The position numbers were made by a program, and so were the translations under genes. From positions 6,196 to 70,195 of the forward strand of contig JAEYMI010000032.1 of NCBI GenBank assembly GCA_023461275.1: DNA of 64,000 bases, given 5' to 3'. Positions 58,770-64,000 of this stretch are shown here, one piece after another. The stretch comes from Actinomycetes bacterium (GTDB lineage Bacteria; Actinomycetota; Actinomycetes; Mycobacteriales; Mycobacteriaceae). Positions within the stretch are counted from its first letter, which is position 1. Each line of letters starts with the position of its first letter. A model generated the notes under the pieces. That model was not told the origin of the DNA, did no database searches, and worked only from the letters and a program-made list of their open reading frames with translations.

Positions 58770-59095
58770 TGCTCTTCTCCCAGGATCTGCGGGACTGCGA
58801 ACCGATCCTGTTCGACGGCCGGCGCACCAGAAAGTGCTTCGTCGGTGGTCAGACCGGGTACCACGACGTCGGCGCGCAGCACGTTGCTCAGCTGTGCCGG
58901 ATGTGCGGTGCCGGGTACGTCGTCGGCGGCCACTTCGGCCACCTGAGCGACGTGGGCGAGGATCGAATCAAGTTGCTGCGCATACTGATCGAGCTCGTCG
59001 TCGGTCAACGCCAACCGCGAGAGCCGAGCCAGATGTGCGACCTCGTCCCGCGAGATCGCCGAAGCGCTCGAGCCGGACTCCGGGGCCCCAGACAT
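58766..59095 (-). CDS. gatC: Aspartyl/glutamyl-tRNA amidotransferase subunit C
   Basis: GatC stabilises GatA and links it to GatB. The 109-residue protein has the N-terminal helix ISRDEVAHLARLSRLALTDDELDQYAQQLDSIL and the extended tail QLSNVLRADVVVPGLTTDEAL. ATG 59095 has AAAGGA about 12 bases upstream; TAGGCT near 59141-59136 is a possible -10. Confidence 0.95.
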   Translation of the reverse strand: MSGAPESGSSASAISRDEVAHLARLSRLALTDDELDQYAQQLDSILAHVAQVAEVAADDVPGTAHPAQLSNVLRADVVVPGLTTDEALSGAPAVEQDRFAVPQILGEEQ

Positions 59096-59170
59096 GGAAT
59101 GCGTGTCCTTTCACCGCTGTGCAATTGGCTACCAGCCTATCGTCGCGGCCACCTCGCCAAACCGACGGTG

Positions 59171-59788
59171 TCAGCCCAGCCAGCGTTTGAGACGCGCGGT
59201 CAGCCACGGCAACACCAGATAGACCATCAGCGGAGTGCTGATCAACGTCGCGACGAGGGTCTTCACCACCAGCGGAACGTCGCCGAGATGTGCCACCACC
59301 AGGTAGTTCAGTGCCAGGCTCACCGGAAAGAAGCCCAGCCAGATGGTGATCGCCTGCTTCCACCGTGGCGGCGGCGCGCCGAGGACGCGGACCGCGTTGG
59401 TGAGGTGCTGCTGCGGTTCGAACCAGCCTTCGATGCCGGAGAGTCGATGAGTCGCGTACTCCACGGCCACGCCTTCCCCTCGGGACAGCCAGGCCTTTCG
59501 GACCGGTGACGAATCCCAATCCTCCAGCGCGGCCTCGTCGGCGAAGCGGTAGATCACGTAGTACTCGTCCGGCTTGCGCGATGATCGCAGCCACCCGCCG
59601 CCGAGGAATCCCGGGAATGTCCTGGCCAGCGCGATGCCCGCGTCGGTCCAGGTGACGAAGTCATGTTCCCGGCCCGGTTGGATGCGTCGGGCCACCGACG
59701 TCGTCACGTGGGTGACGTCCGGACCGTCATCCTCGATTTCGTCGTGCTCGATTTCGTTGTGCTCGGTGTCCTCACCGTCTGCCGGCAT
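59171..59788 (-). CDS. ABM-domain protein with membrane helices
   Basis: This 205-residue protein has an acidic N-terminus (HNEIEHDEIEDDGPD) and an antibiotic-biosynthesis-monooxygenase-like dimeric alpha/beta-barrel (VARRIQPGREHDFVTWTDAGIALARTFPGFLGGGWLRSS, YYVIYRFADEAALEDWDSSP). The last ~75 residues hold two to three membrane helices (ITIWLGFFPVSLALNYLVV and VVKTLVATLISTPLMVYLVL). Such proteins are common and uncharacterised. ATG 59788 follows GACGAT (59800-59795) by six bases. Confidence 0.82.
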   Translation of the reverse strand: MPADGEDTEHNEIEHDEIEDDGPDVTHVTTSVARRIQPGREHDFVTWTDAGIALARTFPGFLGGGWLRSSRKPDEYYVIYRFADEAALEDWDSSPVRKAWLSRGEGVAVEYATHRLSGIEGWFEPQQHLTNAVRVLGAPPPRWKQAITIWLGFFPVSLALNYLVVAHLGDVPLVVKTLVATLISTPLMVYLVLPWLTARLKRWLG

Positions 59789-59880
59789 GCGCCCATCGTC
59801 GCGCGACGACGGCCCGGTTGCACGTCCGGCGGGTTCGGGGACTCCCCTGCGCAGACATCGTGCGCGCGTACGGTGGATTC

Positions 59881-60222
59881 GTGATCATCGTCACCTCCAA
59901 CGACATCCCCGGCTACCGCATCGTCCACACGTTCGGCGAGTGCTTCGGCCTCACCGTCCGGTCCCGCAACATCGGCTCCAACATCGGCGCCGGATTCAAG
60001 GCGATGGCCGGCGGCGAACTCAAGGGCATCACCCAGCTCCTGCACGATTGCCGCCAGGAAGCCCTGCAACGTCTGGCCGCCGAGGCACAGCAACGCGGCG
60101 CCAACGCCGTCACCGCCTTCCGGTTCGAGACCACGGAGTTCGGCGGTACCGGCATCGAGGTTTGCGCATATGGCACCGCGGTCGGCATCGAGCCGTTCGC
60201 GCCGCCACAAGCACAGGCCTGA
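59881..60222 (+). CDS. YbjQ/UPF0145 family protein
   Basis: The 113-residue YbjQ-type protein (heavy-metal-binding-like fold, forms rings) contains VTSNDIPGYRIVHTFGECFGLTVRSRNIGSNIGAGFKAMAGGEL and the ending GANAVTAFRFETTEFGGTGIEVCAYGTAV. No metal site is certain. GTG 59881 follows TACGGT (59869-59874) by six bases and gives the standard family start; the frame is open upstream into arginine-rich sequence. Confidence 0.9.
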   Translation: MIIVTSNDIPGYRIVHTFGECFGLTVRSRNIGSNIGAGFKAMAGGELKGITQLLHDCRQEALQRLAAEAQQRGANAVTAFRFETTEFGGTGIEVCAYGTAVGIEPFAPPQAQA

Positions 60223-60302
60223 GCGCCCGCGGGCCCTGGCCCAACTCACGGACGTCGGATCGAGACGAGCACGTCGGCAGCGCCGGTGCGACAATGTCCG
60301 GC

Positions 60303-60974
60303 GTGTCCTACCTCTTACGGGTCTCCCTTCAGGATCGTCCGGGCAGCCTCGGCCTGCTCGCGGTCCAGCTGGGCTCGGTGGGCGCCGACATCCTGTCGTT
60401 GGAGGTCGTTGAACGTGGTGACGGCTATGCGGTCGACGATCTGGTGGTCGACGTGCCCCCCGGCGCGCTACCCGACAGCCTGATCACTGCCGCGGAAAAG
60501 GTGAAGGGGGTGCGGGTCGATTCGATCCGGCCCTATTCGGGACTTCTCGACACTCACCGTGAACTGGAGCTTGTGGATCAGGTCGCGACCGCCGACCAGG
60601 ACCGTCTGCAGATCCTCGTCGACAATGCGCCGCGCGTGCTGCGGGTTTCCTGGGCGACGATCGTGAAGAGCGCCAGCGGCGGTGTCCTGCAATTGTTCGG
60701 TAGCTCGGGCGCCCCGGAAACGCCGCTCACCCGTGCCGACTGGCTACCCCTTGCCGAGGCGACCGAGCTCGACGGCAACGCGGACTGGGTACCGGCGAAC
60801 TGGCAGGACATGGATACCCGAATGGCTGCCGCCCCGCTCGGCAGCAAGGACGACCCCGGCGGAAAGACGATCCTGTTGGGCCGCATCGGCGGTCCGGATT
60901 TCCGCCCCTCGGAAGTCGCCCGCCTGGGCTACCTGGCGGGGATCATCTCCTCGGTGTTGCGCGCCGACGGCTGA
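60303..60974 (+). CDS. ACT-domain protein (Rv3013-like)
   Basis: The 223-residue protein opens with an ACT domain (SYLLRVSLQDRPGSLGLLAVQLGSVGADILSLEVVERGDGYAVDDLVVDV, residues 1-50) followed by a region of unknown fold with DLLDTHRELELVDQVATA-like helices. ACT domains bind amino acids; the target is unknown. GACAAT (60290-60295) lies seven bases before GTG 60303, favouring that start over ATG 60294. It converges on ligA with a 15-bp gap, matching Rv3013-Rv3014c. Confidence 0.85.
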   Translation: MSYLLRVSLQDRPGSLGLLAVQLGSVGADILSLEVVERGDGYAVDDLVVDVPPGALPDSLITAAEKVKGVRVDSIRPYSGLLDTHRELELVDQVATADQDRLQILVDNAPRVLRVSWATIVKSASGGVLQLFGSSGAPETPLTRADWLPLAEATELDGNADWVPANWQDMDTRMAAAPLGSKDDPGGKTILLGRIGGPDFRPSEVARLGYLAGIISSVLRADG

Positions 60975-60989
60975 GTCGGCCGATCACGC

Positions 60990-63119
60990 TCAGTCCGCGG
61001 GCGCATCCTGCTCGACGACCGGCCCCTCGCCTGTTTCCAGCAACACTTTGAATCCGTCCTCGTCGAGAATCGGCACCCCGAGTTGTTCGGCCTTGTCGGC
61101 CTTGCTGCCGGGCGAATCACCGACGACGACGTAGTCGGTCTTTTTCGACACCGAACCCGACGCCTTCCCGCCGCGCTGCAGGATGGCCTCCTTGGCCCCG
61201 TCGCGGGAGAAGTCCTGTAGCGACCCGGTGACGACGATCGTCTTGCCCTCCAAGGTGCGCTCGATGCTCTCGTCCCGCACATCCTCCATGGAAACGCCTG
61301 CGGCACGCCATTTTTCGACGATCTCACGATGCCAGTCGACGGTGAACCAGTCGTGTACGCTATGCGCGAGGATCGCCCCGAGACCGCCGACGGCGGCGAG
61401 CCGCTCGACGTCGGCGGTCTCGATCGCGTCGAGTGATCCGAACTCGGTGGCCAGCGCACGAGCCGCGGTCGGGCCGACGTGGCGGATCGACAATCCGACG
61501 AGCACCCGCCACAGCGGAACGTCCTTGGCGGCTTGCAGATTGGCGAGCAGACGCTTGCCGTTGGCCGACAGTTGCCCACTTTTGGTGACGAAGAGCTCGG
61601 TCTTCTGTAGGTCGTCCGCGGTCAGTGCGAACAGATCTCCCTCGTTGGTGATGACCTTGGACGTGAGGAGCGCGGTGGCCGCCTCGTAGCCGAGGGCCTC
61701 GATGTCGAAGGATCCGCGGCCGGCGAGGTGGAACAGTCGTTCACGCAGCTGCGCGGGGCAGGATTGCGCATTGGGACAACGGATGTCGGCATCGCTGTCC
61801 TTCTCCGGGCGCAGTTCGGTGCCACATTCGGGACATTCAGTCGGCATGACGAAGGCCGACTCGGATCCGTCGCGAAGATCCACCACGGGTCCGAGGACCT
61901 CGGGGATCACGTCGCCGGCCTTGCGGATGGTGACGGTGTCGCCGATGAGGACACCTTTGCGTTTCACCTCGGACTCGTTGTGCAGCGTGGCTCGAGAGAC
62001 GGTCGATCCGGCGACAAGCACGGGCTTCAGCACCGCGTACGGCGTGACTCGACCGGTCCGGCCGACACCCACTTCGATGCTGATCAGTTCGGTGGTCACT
62101 TCCTCGGGCGGGTATTTGTAGGCGATCGCCCAGCGAGGTGCGCGGGAGGTGGAGCCCAGGCGACGCTGAATGCCGAAGTCGTCGACCTTGACGACGATGC
62201 CGTCGATCTCGTGTTCGACGTCGTGGCGGTGTTCACCCCAATACTCGATCTTGTCCAGAATCGCCTGTGCGCCTGCCACTTTGGTGGTGTGTGTGGAGAC
62301 CGGAAGCCCCCAGGCACCGAGCGCGAGATAAGCGTCATGCAGCGACGCCGGACGCCAGCCCTCGACGTGCCCGATGCCGTGACAGATCATCCGCAGCCGG
62401 CGTCGGGCGGTGATCTGCGGATTCTTCTGCCGCAGCGATCCGGCTGCGGAGTTGCGGGGGTTGGCGAACGGAACCTTGCCGTCGGCGACGAGGGATGCGT
62501 TGAGGGCCTCGAAGTCCTCGATGCGGAAGAACACCTCACCGCGCACTTCCAAGACGTCGGGAATCGGGTACTCGTCGGTGCCCTGCAGTCGCTCCGGGAC
62601 GTCGGAGATGGTGCGGGCGTTGAGCGTGACGTCCTCGCCGGTGCGGCCGTCGCCGCGCGTCACGCCACGCTGCAGCACGCCGTCGACGTAGACCAGCGCG
62701 AGCGCGACCCCGTCGATCTTGAGTTCGCAGAGGAAGTCGGGGCTGATACCGGCGTCATTGTGGACACGGTCTACCCACGTGCGCATCTCGTCGGCGTCGA
62801 AGACGTTGTCCAGCGACAACATTCGCTCGAGATGGTCCACCGGCGTGAACGCGGTGGAGAATCCACCGCCGACCAGTTTGGTCGGCGAATCAGCGGTGGC
62901 CAGATCGGGGTGGACGTCCTCGAGTTCCTGCAGTTGCCGGAGCAGTCGATCGAACTCACCGTCGGAGATGATCGGTGCGTCTTTGACGTAGTAGCGGAAC
63001 TGGTGGTCGCGGATCTCGTCGGCGAGGGCGGTCCATTGTTCGCGGTCGGCGGCAGTCGCGGGCGTCCCCTGGACTGTGCTGGTTGCCGGGTCTCCGGCGG
63101 ATACGGGGTCTTCGGCCAC
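60990..63119 (-). CDS. ligA: NAD-dependent DNA ligase
   Basis: LigA seals nicks during replication with NAD+. The 709-residue protein has domain Ia (YYVKDAPIISDGEFDRLLRQL), the adenylated lysine motif CELKIDGVAL, an OB fold, a four-cysteine zinc finger (CPECGTEL and CPNAQSCPAQL), helix-hairpin-helix repeats and a C-terminal BRCT domain (LEGKTIVVTGSLQDFSRDGAKEAI). GTG 63119 follows TAGGCT (63131-63126) by six bases. Confidence 0.98.
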   Translation of the reverse strand: MAEDPVSAGDPATSTVQGTPATAADREQWTALADEIRDHQFRYYVKDAPIISDGEFDRLLRQLQELEDVHPDLATADSPTKLVGGGFSTAFTPVDHLERMLSLDNVFDADEMRTWVDRVHNDAGISPDFLCELKIDGVALALVYVDGVLQRGVTRGDGRTGEDVTLNARTISDVPERLQGTDEYPIPDVLEVRGEVFFRIEDFEALNASLVADGKVPFANPRNSAAGSLRQKNPQITARRRLRMICHGIGHVEGWRPASLHDAYLALGAWGLPVSTHTTKVAGAQAILDKIEYWGEHRHDVEHEIDGIVVKVDDFGIQRRLGSTSRAPRWAIAYKYPPEEVTTELISIEVGVGRTGRVTPYAVLKPVLVAGSTVSRATLHNESEVKRKGVLIGDTVTIRKAGDVIPEVLGPVVDLRDGSESAFVMPTECPECGTELRPEKDSDADIRCPNAQSCPAQLRERLFHLAGRGSFDIEALGYEAATALLTSKVITNEGDLFALTADDLQKTELFVTKSGQLSANGKRLLANLQAAKDVPLWRVLVGLSIRHVGPTAARALATEFGSLDAIETADVERLAAVGGLGAILAHSVHDWFTVDWHREIVEKWRAAGVSMEDVRDESIERTLEGKTIVVTGSLQDFSRDGAKEAILQRGGKASGSVSKKTDYVVVGDSPGSKADKAEQLGVPILDEDGFKVLLETGEGPVVEQDAPAD

Positions 63120-63210
63120 CTTCCGAGCCTAGCGAAGCACTCCGACATGTCCGACGCACCTGGCATGCTCGAAGCAGACGACGACACATGCGAGAGCGAG
63201 GGAGCGACCA

Positions 63211-63468
63211 ATGCCGGACGCCCACGACTGTGGTGGCAGCTTCGATCGATCCGACGATCGACCCGAGGGCGACCGCATGCGCGTCGGTGATCGGGCCGAG
63301 GTCAACGGCCGACACTCCACGCGATGCACGTCGACGTCCTCCCGGGACGGGAGTTGGTGGCTGTGCGATCGCCTTGAGGACCACTCGGGCGATCATGCGT
63401 CGATCTCGCTGTCGGGCATCGTGCTGGCCACGTGGACCGAAGGCGATTTCGACGCCCTGCTGCGCTGA
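63211..63468 (+). CDS. Hypothetical 85-residue protein
   Basis: ATG 63211 has GAGGGAG about 6 bases upstream and opens an 85-codon frame with acidic N-terminus (SFDRSDDRPEGDR), Ser/Thr/Cys-rich middle and an ending ISLSGIVLATWTEGDFDALLR that reads like a short beta-strand and helix, somewhat like the end of DUF397-type small proteins. I cannot assign a family. It lies 18 bp before yjbR on the same strand; a real small gene is likely but not certain. Confidence 0.5.
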   Translation: MPDAHDCGGSFDRSDDRPEGDRMRVGDRAEVNGRHSTRCTSTSSRDGSWWLCDRLEDHSGDHASISLSGIVLATWTEGDFDALLR

Positions 63469-63486
63469 TCGAATAGCCTGACACCC

Positions 63487-63873
63487 ATGCCGCACCCGAT
63501 CATGTTCGACGACGCCGACCCGGCACTCGGTCGCGTCCGGGATATCGCGTTGGCGCTGCCGGAGGCCACCGAGGCGGTTGCGCACGGCCGCCCGACATTC
63601 CGCTGCGGCAAGATGTTCGGCGTCTACGGTGGCGGCCCCAAGGGCGGAAAGATCCGGTACGACCAGAGCGTCCTGTTCATCGCCGACGAGTCCGAACGCC
63701 AAGCGCTGGAAGAGGATTCGCGGTTCTTTGTACCCGCCTACTTCGGTCCGGCGGGGTGGCTCGGTCTGATCCTCGACGACAACACCGACTGGGACGAGGT
63801 CGCAGAACTCCTCGACGCCAGCTTTCGGCAAGTGGCGCCCAAGCGCGCCATTTCGGTCCTGGACGGCCGGTAA
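63487..63873 (+). CDS. MmcQ/YjbR family protein
   Basis: This 128-residue YjbR-like protein (CyaY-like fold, annotated as DNA-binding) shows VRDIALALPEATEAVAHGRPTFRCGKMFGVYGGG, SVLFIADESERQALEEDSRFFVPAYFGPAGWLGLIL and the C-terminal WDEVAELLDASFRQVAPKR. Function unknown. ATG 63487 follows TAGCCT (63474-63479) by seven bases. The IS-like repeats begin eight bases after its stop. Confidence 0.9.
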   Translation: MPHPIMFDDADPALGRVRDIALALPEATEAVAHGRPTFRCGKMFGVYGGGPKGGKIRYDQSVLFIADESERQALEEDSRFFVPAYFGPAGWLGLILDDNTDWDEVAELLDASFRQVAPKRAISVLDGR

Positions 63874-63880
63874 ATTGTGA

Positions 63881-63957
63881 TGTATCGGGACATAGGTGAC
63901 AGTTCTGCATCAAGACATTGGTGACAGTTGGTGTATCAGGACTTCGGTGACGGTTTG
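63881..63957. mobile_element. Insertion sequence end with three ~25-bp repeats (IS481-like)
   Basis: Three related units start at 63881, 63906 and 63932, each of the form TG(T/C)ATC-N2-GAC-N-T-N-GGTGAC-(A/G)GTT. Multiple subterminal repeats of this kind are found at ends of some IS481-type elements, where they bind transposase. The window ends inside the element, so only one end is seen. Family assignment is from pattern memory, not a search. Confidence 0.6.
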
Positions 63958-64000
63958 TTGGGGTTGGGTCGTGGGCCGTGGGGTTGTCCGTTGCCGACGT
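63936..64000 (-). CDS. Possible C-terminal end of an IS transposase (partial)
   Basis: On the minus strand one frame runs in from the right edge and ends at a TGA (63938-63936), reading GQPHGPRPNPNKPSPKS at its end. A Pro/Asn/Lys-rich tail is common at the C-terminus of IS481-type transposases, and the stop falls within the third terminal repeat. Only about 20 codons are visible, so this is tentative. Confidence 0.4.
   Translation of the reverse strand, partial: VGNGQPHGPRPNPNKPSPKS

Noticed and set aside
61728..63290. Plus-strand frame of about 520 codons opposite ligA
   Set aside because: Antisense to ligA; composition is Asp/Val/Gly/Arg as expected from the reverse strand of GC-rich genes.
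63881..63957. Three 25-bp repeats considered as a short CRISPR array
   Set aside because: Units are adjacent without spacers and lie at the edge of a transposase-like frame.

Overview
The window is GC-rich actinobacterial chromosome. Its gene order follows two blocks of the Mycobacterium tuberculosis genome. The first is the holA-comEC-comEA-degV-octT-gpgP-rsfS-nadD-VWA-MoxR-proA block (Rv2413c to Rv2427c region). The second is the recG-FakA-ung-thiL-DUF3515-gpsA-cofC-ppk-mutT1-hupB-leuDC-iclR-gltX-FAH-MFS-leuB-serA-ilvCNB-cfp6-lppZ-gatB-pfkA-gatA-gatC-ACT-ligA block (Rv2973c to Rv3014c region). A Lys/Ala-rich HupB tail, a ComEC without its metallo-beta-lactamase domain, methylglucose lipopolysaccharide genes and an F420 gene all point to Mycobacteriales. 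Gordonia or a close relative is my best guess. No plasmid or prophage signature is seen; only the last ~120 bases look mobile.

Layout. 1-10.9 kb (minus strand): holA (cut by the window edge), comEC/comEA, DegV, octT/gpgP, rsfS/nadD, and a VWA-MoxR pair downstream of proA. 11-15.7 kb (minus): a secreted HNH nuclease, recG and a FakA-like DAK protein. 15.9-25.6 kb (mixed): rpmB, an enoyl-CoA hydratase, ung, a gamma-carbonic anhydrase, thiL, a stand-alone Lrp ligand-binding domain, DUF3515, gpsA, cofC, ppk and mutT1. 25.6-33 kb: hupB, leuD/leuC with a divergent IclR regulator, tRNA-Glu(CTC), tRNA-Gln(CTG), gltX, a hydrolase and an FAH protein. 33-42.9 kb: an MFS transporter, a GntR-DUF1648 pair, leuB/serA, a secreted S1 protease, a GT2/PIG-L cassette, and a GNAT-membrane protein pair. 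43-50.9 kb: ilvBNC with an attenuator leader, cfp6, mgtE and ilvD. 50.9-63.9 kb: a DoxX protein, lppZ, gatB, pspC, pfkA, gatA/gatC, ybjQ, an ACT protein, ligA and yjbR. 63.88-64 kb: terminal repeats of an insertion sequence.

How the genes work together. Branched-chain amino acid synthesis is well represented (ilvB, ilvN, ilvC, ilvD, leuB, leuC, leuD). The ilv operon starts with a 15-16 residue leader peptide carrying Leu-Leu-Val-Val-Ile codons, followed by a terminator hairpin. The indirect Gln-tRNA route (tRNA-Gln, GltX, GatCAB) lies entirely in this window. OctT and GpgP belong to methylglucose lipopolysaccharide synthesis.

Three regulatory patterns stand out. First, more than twenty genes have a TANNNT-type hexamer 6-8 bases before the start codon, the layout of leaderless transcripts. 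Second, two related 60-bp palindromic elements sit just upstream of two unrelated minus-strand genes (42917-42980 and 53700-53767); these are the best candidate for something undescribed. Third, several operator-like or hairpin elements lie in gaps (28522, 29331, 35817, 39540).
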